DNA of 64,000 nucleotides from Flavisolibacter ginsengisoli DSM 18119 (GTDB lineage: Bacteria; Bacteroidota; Bacteroidia; Chitinophagales; Chitinophagaceae): contig NZ_FQUU01000012.1 of the NCBI RefSeq assembly GCF_900129295.1, positions 62,001-126,000 of the forward strand, read 5' to 3'. Of the stretch, positions 44,942 to 53,884 are shown piece by piece; position 1 is the stretch's first letter; every line of letters begins with the position of its first letter. The position numbers were made by a program, and so were the translations under genes. A model generated the notes under the pieces. That model was not told where the DNA came from. It made no database searches and worked only from the letters and a program-made list of their open reading frames with translations.

Positions 44942-45376
44942 TTAAAACACCAGGTGTTCCTTATTTTTGATCTTCTCATTGGTCAGCTCAAGCACCAGCT
45001 GCACCCCATTAATAGATTTGATGGATTGCACCAGGTGTTGCAATGCTTCGTCAGAAACATAATCATCCTTTAGCAACCAAAGGAAATCAAGGTGCTTGAA
45101 CTCAGGCAACAGGTACTCGCCATCATTCTGGTTTTTATACAGGTAATGCTTTAGACAGGTGGATGGCTCGGGGTATTCATAGATGGAAAAGAAATAGCTC
45201 CTGTTCTTTTTCTTTAGCTGTATCTCCAGCTCATTATTGATACGGAAATCAATGCCCAGTAATTTATTCAGTTGCCAGCAAAACTGGTAGTCCTTTAAGG
45301 GCGCCATGATCCCCAGCAGCTTGGTCTCTTCGAAAAAGCCATCTGTCAGATCTTTTGTATCCAGCATTAATTTCAT
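44942..45376 (-). CDS. IPExxxVDY family protein
   Basis: A 144-residue soluble protein. The family, found only in Bacteroidota, is marked by an N-terminal LLGIMAPLKDYQFCWQLNKLL and the signature that names it, here in the form LLPEFKHLDFLWLL (IPExxxVDY). The C-terminus ends with a conserved helix and strand (KSINGVQLVLEL). The function is not known. It lies 28 bases downstream of the M28 peptidase gene on the same strand. Confidence 0.8.
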   Translation of the reverse strand: MKLMLDTKDLTDGFFEETKLLGIMAPLKDYQFCWQLNKLLGIDFRINNELEIQLKKKNRSYFFSIYEYPEPSTCLKHYLYKNQNDGEYLLPEFKHLDFLWLLKDDYVSDEALQHLVQSIKSINGVQLVLELTNEKIKNKEHLVF

Positions 45377-45403
45377 AACGATAGCTCAATAATTGGTAAA
45401 ATA

Positions 45404-47065
45404 CTAAAACTCTACAGTAGTTGAAAGTGGCTGGGCGCCACGGATATACTCCACTTTGGCAGTATCGCCTTTCTTAAATTTTGATAAGGCCTGCATATAG
45501 CTTTCCAGGGAAGTGATCTTTATATCACCCAACCCTGTAATGACATCCCCGGTTTGCAGTCCAGCCTTTTTAGCCGGCCTGTTATCACTTACACCATCAA
45601 CCCTTACGCCAACGCCATTAAATGTATAATCCGGCATTATGCCCATGGTTACCGAGAACCTGGCCGATGTAGTTGTTTGTGCTTCCCTGGTTTTAGTGAA
45701 GGCCAGTCGCTGGTTTAGTTTATCACTCATTTGCAACAGGCTATAAATATGCTTAACCACGCTCAGTTCACCAACAAAGTTAATCTTGTTGTAATCGTCC
45801 GTAGGTTTATGATAATCGCTGTGTAGTCCTGTGAAATAAAACAGTACGGGAATATTCTTCAGGTAAAAGGAAGTGTGGTCGCTTGGCCCGGTACCACTGG
45901 AGTCAAAATGAAATTGAATGCCGTCATTGTACAAGCCATGCTTTCCCTTCATACTGTAAAAGCTGCCCCATGAGGGAGAGGTTCCATAACCACCTATTGT
46001 CATGGTGTGTGTGCTGTCACTCAACCTGCCTACCATATCCATATTGATCATGTAGTTCACAGTGCCCAGGTCAATGGTAGGATGCTGGGTAAAATATTTA
46101 GAACCAAACAGTCCGAGTTCTTCACCCGAAAAAGCAATGAACAGGTAATTATTGTTTTTCAGTTTTGAGTTTTTCAATAACCTTCCCAACTCAATCAAAG
46201 CCGCTGTTCCGCTGGCATTGTCATCTGCCCCATTATGCACCTGGTGTTTCTTTTCCACTTCTCTCGAGTTACCATCCTCGCCGTAACCCAAATGGTCAAA
46301 ATGTGCGCCTAATACAATAGTGCTGGCTGCTCCATTGTCTATATAACCAATCACATTGGTGCCCGTGCGCTTCTTTTCAGTAATTGAAGTTTTAAACCGC
46401 AAGTCAAGTGCTGCGGAAGGATCAGCCAGGAATTTGTTAGCCACATCCTTATTTAAATAGATCACCGGGATAGAAACCGGGGGCGTATGATCTTTACCAT
46501 CAAATTGCAACCCATCTTCTTTAGAAGAGGTATTGTAAATAATAAAGGCAGAGGCTCCCTTTGCTGCAACTTCCTTTGTCCTGTTCAATACGGCGCTTGC
46601 CAGGTCAAAATGTGGATTGCCTGCATTGGAGTCTATAAGGTCTTTCAGGTTCAGGAACCAGGGCATATGAGGCTCTTCCAAAGCCAGGGATGGCATGGCT
46701 TCAATGGATCCATCTGCACTATAACTAAGCGGGAAATAATCTTTGCCCAGCACAAGCGTGTTGTCATCGATCATGAAAAAAGTAGAAGGGTCCACCTGTT
46801 TTCCTTCCGCCACTTCAAATGGCTGGTAATATTCATTCACGCCCCTGGGTAGCAATCCTTCTTTTTTGAAAGCTTCACTGATATAAGCAGCAGCCAGCTT
46901 TTCACCTTCTGTTCCAGTACGTCTGCCTTCAAGTTTATCATCTGACAGGTAATGGACATGTTGTTCCAGGTTGGCTAGTAACAGCTTATCTTCTTTTTTT
47001 AGTTTTTGCGCCTGCACCAGGGTAGCAGCAAATAGGAAGAGGACAAAAAAGCGGATCTTGATCAC
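45404..47065 (-). CDS. M28-family zinc aminopeptidase with PA and PDZ domains
   Basis: About 553 residues from GTG 47065, which gives a clean Sec signal (MIKIRFFVLFLFAATLVQAQ); the frame is open to 47116, but a -7 element at 47096-47103 lies between. The peptidase core has the two-zinc ligands: GAHFDHLGYGED, NGADDNASGTAAL, AFSGEELGLFGS, NMDMVGRL and SDHTSFY. A PA-type insert (about 120-240) precedes the core's second half, and a PDZ domain (GVRVDGVSDNRPAKKAGLQTG) is at the C-terminus. It is exported and probably acts on periplasmic peptides. The IPExxxVDY gene follows. Confidence 0.9.
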   Translation of the reverse strand: MIKIRFFVLFLFAATLVQAQKLKKEDKLLLANLEQHVHYLSDDKLEGRRTGTEGEKLAAAYISEAFKKEGLLPRGVNEYYQPFEVAEGKQVDPSTFFMIDDNTLVLGKDYFPLSYSADGSIEAMPSLALEEPHMPWFLNLKDLIDSNAGNPHFDLASAVLNRTKEVAAKGASAFIIYNTSSKEDGLQFDGKDHTPPVSIPVIYLNKDVANKFLADPSAALDLRFKTSITEKKRTGTNVIGYIDNGAASTIVLGAHFDHLGYGEDGNSREVEKKHQVHNGADDNASGTAALIELGRLLKNSKLKNNNYLFIAFSGEELGLFGSKYFTQHPTIDLGTVNYMINMDMVGRLSDSTHTMTIGGYGTSPSWGSFYSMKGKHGLYNDGIQFHFDSSGTGPSDHTSFYLKNIPVLFYFTGLHSDYHKPTDDYNKINFVGELSVVKHIYSLLQMSDKLNQRLAFTKTREAQTTTSARFSVTMGIMPDYTFNGVGVRVDGVSDNRPAKKAGLQTGDVITGLGDIKITSLESYMQALSKFKKGDTAKVEYIRGAQPLSTTVEF

Positions 47066-47095
47066 GTTAAAATATTTTACGGAATGAACGGAAGA

Positions 47096-47103
47096 CAAAA
47101 TTA
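47096..47103 (-). promoter_or_regulatory. Candidate -7 element for the M28 peptidase
   Basis: The minus strand reads TAATTTTG (TAnnTTTG) 30 bases before GTG 47065. It sits downstream of the other in-frame starts (47116, 47107), which argues against them. Confidence 0.4.
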
Positions 47104-47212
47104 TCATTGCCTGCACTCAGATAGACGATAAAACCTCTTTTTTAATAAATTTATTTTCCTTAAGCTTTATTTAAAACTTCCAATATCGTAAGCCCTTGCG
47201 AGCGGGGCTGTC

Positions 47213-47220
47213 TAACTTTG
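47213..47220 (+). promoter_or_regulatory. Candidate -7 element for feoB
   Basis: TAACTTTG matches TAnnTTTG. It ends 12 bases before GTG 47233 and overlaps the TTG at 47218, so translation should start at the GTG with a very short leader. The -33 region has no clear TTTG. Confidence 0.45.
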
Positions 47221-47232
47221 CGCGGCGATAGA

Positions 47233-49347
47233 GTGGGTAAAAAAACAATTCATATAGCTTTAGTAGGTAATCCTAACAGCGGAAAGACCTCCCTGTTCAA
47301 TACATTGACCGGATTAAACCAGCGTGTGGGCAACTTCCCGGGCGTTACGGTAGATAAGAAAACAGGGCATACACCCATTTCAAATAGCCTGTCCGGTAAT
47401 ATCATTGACCTGCCAGGTACTTACAGCCTTTACCCTAAAAGACTTGATGAATGGGTTAGCTATCGAGTATTGCTCAACCAGGATAAGGATATCCACGCGG
47501 ATATTTTTGTGGTGGTGGTGGATGCCAGCAACCTTAAACGCAACCTCTTATTCTGCTCCCAGATACTGGATCTGAAAAAACCGGTGGTGGTGGCGCTTAC
47601 CATGCTGGACCTGGCTAATAAAAAAGGAATAGAGATAGATGTGCCGGAACTGGAAAGAGAGTTAGGTGTGCCTGTGGTCTCAGTCAATCCACGTAAGAAT
47701 AAAGGTATTGTTCAATTAAAAAAGGCTTTAGAACTAACTGCATCACAGGCTTACAAGATCCCGGTTAGGGACTTTATTGATAATAAAGCAATGGCCACTG
47801 CGCCTATTGACGATCTTAAAAAGTTGGTACCCTCGGCAAGTGATTATTCAGCTATACATTATTTGATCAACCACGAAGAATTTCAATTAAGTCCTGCCAT
47901 GCAGGAAGATATTGAGAACATAGAGCGCAAACATGCGTTTAACCCTACCCGCACGCAGGCCAATGAGATACTGCAACGATATGGCCGCATCAAGCATATT
48001 ATGCAGGTAGCGGTTTCAGAGCCCGATCCAATGCAGCAGACCATTCTGACGGACAAGTTGGACAATGTGCTGCTCGACCGGAAATGGGGTTACCTGATTT
48101 TACTGGCTGTGTTATTCATTCTTTTCCAAAGTGTTTTTTACCTGGCCCAATATCCAATGACATGGATAGAGATGGCTTTCTCTTCTTTCAGCAGCTCTTT
48201 AGCACAGTCCCTGCCCGATACCTGGTGGACTGACCTGATCATAAATGGTATACTCGCCGGACTTAGCGGTATTCTTGTCTTTGTACCGCAGATCATGATC
48301 TTGTTTGCGCTTATCACGCTTTTAGAGGATTCAGGCTATATGGCCCGTATCAGTTTTCTCACCGATCGTTTGATGCGCAGCGTTGGGCTCAATGGTAAAA
48401 GTGTGATGCCCCTGATCAGCGGGTTTGCCTGCGCGGTACCTGCCATTATGAGTGCCCGCAATATCGAGAACAAGAAGGAGCGCCTGCTTACTATTTTGAT
48501 CACTCCTTTAATGAGTTGCTCCGCCCGTCTTCCTGTTTATACCATATTGATTGGACTGGTGATACCCAACCACTACCTTTTAGGATTATTCAGCGTGCAG
48601 GCACTGGTCATGATGGGATTATACCTTTTGGGTCTGGCAATGGGCCTGTTGGTTTCTTTCATCGCCAAATGGTTTATTAAGAGCAAGGAACGTAGCTTTT
48701 TTATATTAGAACTGCCTACCTATAGGGCTCCCAGGGTAAAGAACATGGTTCAAACCATGGTGAACAAAGCCAGGATCTTTGTGACTGATGCCGGTAAGGT
48801 GATCATGGTGATTAGCCTGATACTATGGGCACTAAGCACTTTTGGACCTGGTAGAATGGGAGAGGTGCAGGACCATTATAAAACAGAGATCGCTAAAAAT
48901 CCTGCAAAAGCCGATTCATTGCGTGTTGTCATGAACACTGCCAAACTGGAAAACTCCTATGCGGGTATTTTGGGAAAATCAATAGAGCCCGGTATCAAAC
49001 CATTGGGTTATGATTGGAGAATTGGCATAGCATTGATCACTTCTTTTGCAGCCCGCGAGGTATTTGTAGGTACCATGGCCACTTTATATAGTGTAGGTGA
49101 AGATGAACAGGGAATGTTGTTAAGGGACAAACTGAGAGCCGCCAAAAAAGAAGATGGCACCCCCTTGTTTACGATGGCTACGGGTATTTCCCTGATGTTG
49201 TTTTATTTATTTGCCATGCAATGCATGAGCACCCTGGCCATTACCCGCCGTGAAACAAAGTCCTGGAAATGGCCCATCATCCAGTTCACCTACATGACCA
49301 CTATAGCTTACGTCATGAGCTTTATAGCCTATCAGTTACTGAAATGA
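47233..49347 (+). CDS. feoB: Ferrous iron transport protein B
   Basis: About 704 residues from GTG 47233. The N-terminal G domain has G1 GNPNSGKTS (12-20), G2 NFPGVTV, G3 DLPGTYSL and a G4 in LTMLDL (in place of the usual NxxD). The membrane part has the paired gate regions (ILVFVPQIMILFALITLLEDSGYMARIS, ACAVPAIMSARNIENKKERLLTIL) and SCSARLPVY. It imports Fe(II). There is no FeoA in front. A C-terminal tail ends with MQCMSTLAITRRETKSWKWP. Its last 16 bases overlap the convergent beta-lactamase-like gene. Confidence 0.96.
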   Translation: MGKKTIHIALVGNPNSGKTSLFNTLTGLNQRVGNFPGVTVDKKTGHTPISNSLSGNIIDLPGTYSLYPKRLDEWVSYRVLLNQDKDIHADIFVVVVDASNLKRNLLFCSQILDLKKPVVVALTMLDLANKKGIEIDVPELERELGVPVVSVNPRKNKGIVQLKKALELTASQAYKIPVRDFIDNKAMATAPIDDLKKLVPSASDYSAIHYLINHEEFQLSPAMQEDIENIERKHAFNPTRTQANEILQRYGRIKHIMQVAVSEPDPMQQTILTDKLDNVLLDRKWGYLILLAVLFILFQSVFYLAQYPMTWIEMAFSSFSSSLAQSLPDTWWTDLIINGILAGLSGILVFVPQIMILFALITLLEDSGYMARISFLTDRLMRSVGLNGKSVMPLISGFACAVPAIMSARNIENKKERLLTILITPLMSCSARLPVYTILIGLVIPNHYLLGLFSVQALVMMGLYLLGLAMGLLVSFIAKWFIKSKERSFFILELPTYRAPRVKNMVQTMVNKARIFVTDAGKVIMVISLILWALSTFGPGRMGEVQDHYKTEIAKNPAKADSLRVVMNTAKLENSYAGILGKSIEPGIKPLGYDWRIGIALITSFAAREVFVGTMATLYSVGEDEQGMLLRDKLRAAKKEDGTPLFTMATGISLMLFYLFAMQCMSTLAITRRETKSWKWPIIQFTYMTTIAYVMSFIAYQLLK

Positions 49348-50201
49348 TCCCATAATAATTTAGATAGTTTCCTTGTCAGCTCCCATGCTTCGTTAGATTT
49401 GGCATCCCAGCTTTGATCCTTTATATTTTTTGTGTTAATACAAAAAACATATCGGGCACCATGACCATTGACAAATAACACCTCGCTGCGCGATTCATCA
49501 ACCGCACCACCCTTGCTCGCCACAAACACGTCGGAAGGAATTTGAGAGATGGCATATTCATCCCAGTAATTTCTACCCAGTAGCCGTAGCATTTGAGCGC
49601 TGCGTTCCTTGTTGATGATCTCCCCTTTTACGATCTTTTCCATCAGCGTAGCCATTTCTCGGGGAGTGGTTTGTCCCCATCCATACTGGGCGCGGTTGGC
49701 TTCTCTTCCGGGGGTTCTTGAGTTCACCCTGGTGGATTGGAATCCAAGGCTGTCCATGATGGCGTTGATCCTTTTCCCGGTGCCGGCCAGGCTTTGCAAC
49801 CACAGGCTGGCCGTATTGTCGCTCATTACCAGCATCAGCATCACCACCTTCCCCAGTTCAATTTTTTCCGTGTCTTTAAAAGACCCGAGTATATCTACCC
49901 CGGCATATAAAAGCGAGTCGCGGTAAGTAAGATTTTGGTGCAGGTCAAGCTCTCCTTTGTTTACCTTGTCCATCACACCTGTTAATATGGGCACCTTCAC
50001 CATGCTGGCAGTGGGGAATATTGAATCTTCATTGATGGCCACCACTTTCCCGTTCTTTAAATTCTTTACATATACACCTACCTGCCCATTGAAACCCTGT
50101 AATAGTTCATGCACCTGGCGTTGCAGTTTTTTATCTGTTTTCTGGGCAAATGTTCCAATAATAATTCCAAGGCAAACAATACTAAGAAGGAGCTTCTTCA
50201 T
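49332..50201 (-). CDS. Class A beta-lactamase-like serine hydrolase
   Basis: A 289-residue exported protein starting at ATG 50201, signal cleaved after TFA (about 19). The class A motifs are present: S66-MV-K69 (TASMVKVP), SDN at 127-129 and Glu167 in RTPGREANRAQYGWG, the position of the general base; the third motif is KGG (230-232) instead of KTG. The sequence is near-complete for a serine beta-lactamase, but the many stand-alone relatives in environmental Bacteroidota have untested activity, so resistance should not be assumed. It overlaps feoB by 16 bases at the 3' ends. Confidence 0.88.
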   Translation of the reverse strand: MKKLLLSIVCLGIIIGTFAQKTDKKLQRQVHELLQGFNGQVGVYVKNLKNGKVVAINEDSIFPTASMVKVPILTGVMDKVNKGELDLHQNLTYRDSLLYAGVDILGSFKDTEKIELGKVVMLMLVMSDNTASLWLQSLAGTGKRINAIMDSLGFQSTRVNSRTPGREANRAQYGWGQTTPREMATLMEKIVKGEIINKERSAQMLRLLGRNYWDEYAISQIPSDVFVASKGGAVDESRSEVLFVNGHGARYVFCINTKNIKDQSWDAKSNEAWELTRKLSKLLWDHFSN

Positions 50202-50204
50202 CAA

Positions 50205-50927
50205 TGCTAATTAAAAGGTTTATAGTTTTTTATGGCAGCTTTAAATGTAAACCCAAATTTTTATCCGCAGCACATAGAGTTAATACGGTAAGATTAATAG
50301 CATAATCCAGGCTCTGGGTATTTTAGAAAACAAACTATTCTGACTGGCCATGAAAATAGAGGCAACCTGGGAATAAAAAATGAGGATCCATAATGAAGGC
50401 TTGTTTATTCCGGTTATGAATAAAGATTATTACAAGTATGCAACGCCTTTGTACCGCCTCTTTAAAGAGCCGTTGCAGAGCCGTTACATAGGCGGCACAT
50501 AGGCGGCACATAGCCGTTACATAACAGGAGGAGCCTGCTGCCTGTTACTTCCAAAATAGGTTGTCACTCTGTGATGTTATTACAGGAAATGTTGCCTGTT
50601 TAATAATTTATACAGGTAAAGCTTTTGCTCAATTTTACCATGTAACAGTGTAAAACTTTACGGAACTCTTTTGGCTTCCCTAATTATTATAAGCGCATAG
50701 GTAACCACTGAAAACTTTTCCGGAAGTATTTCTTCCCATGCATTTCAGGTTCACCCTGAATATACCCTGCTGGACATGAATGCAGTACAGGCTCACTCTT
50801 TTGTGACCCTGAATGGCAGTTACTGAATAGAGCCCGCTTCGCCATTTACAAAACATTTGTTAAAGCCATTTCCCTTACCCAACGTTCCCAGGATTGCCGG
50901 GGGTATTATCTCTAAACAAGAACAACA
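50205..50927 (+). other. Gene-poor interval with repeats and one weak small ORF
   Basis: This 0.7-kb interval separates the beta-lactamase-like gene from a lipoprotein gene. A 40-codon frame (ATG 50380, TAG 50500-50502) reads MRIHNEGLFIPVMNKDYYKY and runs into the tandem repeats, but it lacks supporting signals. A short inverted repeat (TTCAGG-N5-CCTGAA) lies near 50743. I saw nothing else that resembles an RNA gene. Confidence 0.3.
50468..50522 (+). repeat. Five tandem 11-bp repeats
   Basis: Units read AGCCGTTGCAG, AGCCGTTACAT, AGGCGGCACAT, AGGCGGCACAT and AGCCGTTACAT, with no spacers. Variation is concentrated in positions 3 and 6-8, so two unit types alternate. The 11-bp period is close to a helical turn, so each unit would face the same side of the DNA. 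Confidence 0.8.
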
Positions 50928-52472
50928 ATGAAAAAGATAATGAAACCAATTACAGTGCTGGCAACAACGTTGGTGCTGATGTTGACTGCTTGCAGGAAGC
51001 CAAACGATATTATACAAAGTCCTGCCCCGCCCCCGGGAAAACTCACCAACCAGTTTCAGATTGTTATTGATTCTTTGCCAGGAGAATCCTTAACAGGTGT
51101 CGCCAATGTTTTTGCAATGGTCACCCTGGTGAATGACCAGGGAATAACTGTAATCAATGCTAAAAAGCTGTCGCTGAACTTTACGGGTAAATACTTTGCC
51201 GAAAAGTTGCAGTTACCCGGTGGCAACTACAAACTGACACAACTTCTTATTATAAATGGGAATAATGAAACACGCTTTGCTGCACCAATTGCCAACTCGA
51301 TGAAAGCAGCCCTTGTTTCCAGGCCATTGAGCATTGACGTTAGTATCCCCAATTCCAACTTGCTTATAGTACCGGTCCAGGTATTAAGAATTGGAAGTGG
51401 GGATTTTGCAGAAACTTATGGCTACCCCCGTGGATCCTTTAATCTTCCCCCTGAAATCCCTAACAATCCTGTACCGGGCAAGCTTTTCTATACTGTGAAA
51501 GTAAAAGCGGCAGTAAAAATAGGGGCGATAGATTATGATAGTATTCCCGCCAGCCTTAGGCTGACCACATGGGATGCCAACAATGAAAGAAGTCTAAGTT
51601 TCATTTCACTACAACCCGGCACCAATGATGTCAAATTACCTCTAAATGTTGCTAAATACCAGCTAACGCTGGAAAAATGGGGTATAACAGATGAAGTAAC
51701 ACTGATGAAAGCGGATGTAAAAGAAGGTATGGCCATAATGCTGGGTGGAAGCAAAGCTGCCAAAAAGCTTACATCGGAAGTAACCCTTAACCTTGTGGAA
51801 GGTGTATACAAGGCTTATAGCAAAACAGCTTATGAATACCGGGGCGATGGCAATATCAATAAGATCATTTTTTTCCTGAAGAAAGCCGACAATACACCTT
51901 ATGTTTCCATGACGGAAGAATTCATATACAGCAATGGAAGGTTAGATAAGGTCAATAAGTATAATGAAAACAAAAACCTTATGGGTTATATAAGTTTCAG
52001 TTACGATCAACAGGGAAGGGTATCTGCTATGGACCACAAGATGAATGGCGAGCAAACCATAGCTGCGGTAAGCTATAGCGATGTGTTATCCAGGAAAGAA
52101 ATAAATATCAACTACCAATATCCGGGTAAGCTTATAGATATGAATTATAATATGGTATTGACTAATGGTAATATTCAGGAAGGCGCATCGGCTACTTCAA
52201 ATCATTCGAGCGAATTGAGTAAGTATTACTATGACATGAACATCAATCCATATGTACACATGAACTGGCCTGACCTGTTCCTTTCGCACAATTCTAAAAA
52301 TAATGTGGCCGCTTCCCAACAAAGTTTTTACGGAAGCTACCCTGTAGCAGTGCCCCGGTCTTATGTATACAGCTATGACAATGAAGGGTATCCAAAAGAA
52401 TTGGTCAGGGAATATAAATCACCTGTTACAAACCAATATTTATACACAACAAAAACGGTTTACTATTATTAA
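50928..52472 (+). CDS. Large hypothetical lipoprotein with YD-like C-terminal repeats
   Basis: A 514-residue protein with an SPII signal ending LMLTAC (Cys22). Residues 35-290 are a beta-rich region (DSLPGESLTGVANVFAMVTLVNDQG, GGNYKLTQLLIINGNNETRFAAP). From about 300 on there are degenerate RHS/YD-like repeats: YEYRGDGNINKIIFFLK, EEFIYSNGRLDKVNKYNENKNL, SFSYDQQGRVSAMDH and YSYDNEGYPKELVREY. This resembles DUF4595-type Bacteroidota surface lipoproteins. The function is unknown. It is a single gene with a terminator. Confidence 0.7.
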   Translation: MKKIMKPITVLATTLVLMLTACRKPNDIIQSPAPPPGKLTNQFQIVIDSLPGESLTGVANVFAMVTLVNDQGITVINAKKLSLNFTGKYFAEKLQLPGGNYKLTQLLIINGNNETRFAAPIANSMKAALVSRPLSIDVSIPNSNLLIVPVQVLRIGSGDFAETYGYPRGSFNLPPEIPNNPVPGKLFYTVKVKAAVKIGAIDYDSIPASLRLTTWDANNERSLSFISLQPGTNDVKLPLNVAKYQLTLEKWGITDEVTLMKADVKEGMAIMLGGSKAAKKLTSEVTLNLVEGVYKAYSKTAYEYRGDGNINKIIFFLKKADNTPYVSMTEEFIYSNGRLDKVNKYNENKNLMGYISFSYDQQGRVSAMDHKMNGEQTIAAVSYSDVLSRKEININYQYPGKLIDMNYNMVLTNGNIQEGASATSNHSSELSKYYYDMNINPYVHMNWPDLFLSHNSKNNVAASQQSFYGSYPVAVPRSYVYSYDNEGYPKELVREYKSPVTNQYLYTTKTVYYY

Positions 52473-52504
52473 ATGAAGAATGGCTGGCGGTAATCACCAA
52501 AGAA

Positions 52505-52531
52505 AAGGGCTCAAACAAGCCCTTATTATTT
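52505..52531 (+). terminator. Terminator of the large lipoprotein gene
   Basis: A 7-bp stem AAGGGCT / AGCCCTT with a 6-base loop, followed by ATTATTT, 32 bases after the stop. Confidence 0.7.
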
Positions 52532-52550
52532 GTATTTCTTTGACGATAGA

Positions 52551-53390
52551 TCAGCAGCAGCCTGCGCCTGGTTCACAACATGGCTTTTCAGCAAAGACGG
52601 TAATGCTGTATATACCGGGGCCGGATTCCTTCAGGTCTTTTAATTCTTCTGCAATTATATACTGGAGTAATATTTCATCAGGTATAATGATCTGCTTTTC
52701 CTTTTGAAGGGTGATGTTGGTAAATCCTGTTCTTTTGATCAGGTCAAGGTAATCCTGCTTTTGAATTGCCCCGGAAACACAACCTGCATACATTTCAGCA
52801 GCCTTTTGCAGCTTTTCAGGCAGTTGCCCAACCAACACAATGTCTGAAATAGAAAAATGTCCATTTGGCTTTAACACACGGAATATTTCCTTAAATACAT
52901 TTTCCTTATTGGGCACTAAATTCAATACACAGTTACTGATTACCACATCGGCCCTGTTGGCTGTTAAGGGCATCCTTTCAATGTCGCCCTGGCGAAACTC
53001 TATATTGTTATATCCCAACTTATCAACATTAGCCCGTGCTCTTTCCAACATTGCCTCACTAAAATCAATACCAATTACTTTTCCTTTTTCACCCACAATG
53101 CGGCGTGCTACGAAGGCATCATTGCCAGCTCCACTTCCCAGGTCCACCACGGTATCACCTTCCTTCATCTGCGCAAACTCTGTTGGAACACCACAACCCA
53201 GCCCCAGGTCAGCGTCGGGATTATATCCTTCCAGTTTTGTATAGTCTTCCGACATAATGGAATATACTTCATCGCCACAGCAGGAAGAGGTGGCTCCACA
53301 ACAGGAGGTCTTATTTTGTTCCAGCCCCTGGCTGGCTATCTGGCTGTATTTTTCTTTTACCAGTTCTTTTAATTCTGTTTCATTATTCAT
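52551..53390 (-). CDS. arsM: Arsenite methyltransferase
   Basis: A 279-residue SAM-dependent methyltransferase from ATG 53390 (the frame is open to 53420). The SAM motif DLGSGAGNDAF (83-93) and the three cysteines that bind As(III) in characterised enzymes are present in context: C66 (LGLGCGVPT), C154 (ISNCVLNLVP) and C204 (YAGCVSGA). Extra CC pairs occur at 30-38 and at the C-terminus. The enzyme methylates arsenite to di- and trimethyl forms. It lies 20 bases after arsR on the same strand and shares its promoter. Confidence 0.95.
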   Translation of the reverse strand: MNNETELKELVKEKYSQIASQGLEQNKTSCCGATSSCCGDEVYSIMSEDYTKLEGYNPDADLGLGCGVPTEFAQMKEGDTVVDLGSGAGNDAFVARRIVGEKGKVIGIDFSEAMLERARANVDKLGYNNIEFRQGDIERMPLTANRADVVISNCVLNLVPNKENVFKEIFRVLKPNGHFSISDIVLVGQLPEKLQKAAEMYAGCVSGAIQKQDYLDLIKRTGFTNITLQKEKQIIIPDEILLQYIIAEELKDLKESGPGIYSITVFAEKPCCEPGAGCC

Positions 53391-53410
53391 ATAGATCGAT
53401 TTAAAGGTTT

Positions 53411-53746
53411 TTAACAACAAGCTTTTTCGTTCTTCGTTTTCAGGTTCAGGAACAGGGCGCCAATGTCATTACTGAATTTTTCGAAAGCCTTCCAGTTGAT
53501 ACAATAGCAAGATCTGGGTCCATCAACAGTACCATTTATCAGCCCTGCGTTCTTTAACTCCTTCAGGTGTTGCGATACTGTAGACTGGGCAAGTGGGAGG
53601 GTGTCCACAATATCTCCGCAAATACATTCATTTCTTTGTGCCAGTACTTTAAGTATGGCAATACGTGCGGGGTGACTGAGTGCTTTTGCAAACTCAGCCA
53701 GTTCCTGTTCTTTCTTTCCGAACTCTTCTTTTTTGTGGAATGCCAT
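53411..53746 (-). CDS. arsR: ArsR/SmtB-family metalloregulator
   Basis: A 111-residue winged-helix repressor from ATG 53746. The core [49 protein letters not shown] is the ArsR pattern; the NECICGD segment carries the helix-3 Cys pair for arsenic in related repressors. Further cysteines occur at SCYC and at the C-terminal ACC. Upstream frame to 53791 is excluded because the promoter covers it. It heads the arsR-arsM operon and is expected to be released from DNA by As(III). Confidence 0.93.
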   Translation of the reverse strand: MAFHKKEEFGKKEQELAEFAKALSHPARIAILKVLAQRNECICGDIVDTLPLAQSTVSQHLKELKNAGLINGTVDGPRSCYCINWKAFEKFSNDIGALFLNLKTKNEKACC

Positions 53747-53760
53747 AGCAGTAATCTTAT

Positions 53761-53776
53761 ATCGCAAATATACGAT
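53761..53776. promoter_or_regulatory. Probable ArsR operator
   Basis: ATCGCAAATATACGAT is an inverted repeat (one mismatch in the inner arm) of the form typical for ArsR operators, ATCG-N8-CGAT. It encloses the whole -7 element of the arsR promoter. Confidence 0.65.
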
Positions 53777-53794
53777 TATAATGAATGGCACAAA
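53765..53794 (-). promoter_or_regulatory. Promoter of the arsR-arsM operon
   Basis: On the minus strand TTTG (53794-53791), an 18-base spacer and TATATTTG (53772-53765), both exact matches to the Bacteroidota consensus. Initiation should be near 53759, about 13 bases before the arsR ATG. Confidence 0.75.
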
Positions 53795-53884
53795 ATATTT
53801 TTCAGACCGGGCATCTGCCTATTCCTTCAGACAATAAATGTGAGACATGCGGGGTATAATATCCTGTGATATACAGGGACTACA

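Noticed and set aside
45404-47116. Longer start of the M28 peptidase at 47116 or 47107
   Set aside because: A TAnnTTTG element at 47096-47103 lies downstream of these codons, and GTG 47065 gives a clean signal peptide.
49332-50201. Clinically relevant beta-lactamase
   Set aside because: Class A motifs are present, but the third motif is KGG and many such chromosomal proteins in environmental Bacteroidota are untested, so antibiotic resistance is not claimed.
50468-50522. CRISPR array
   Set aside because: The units are 11 bases long and directly joined with no spacers, and no cas gene is near.
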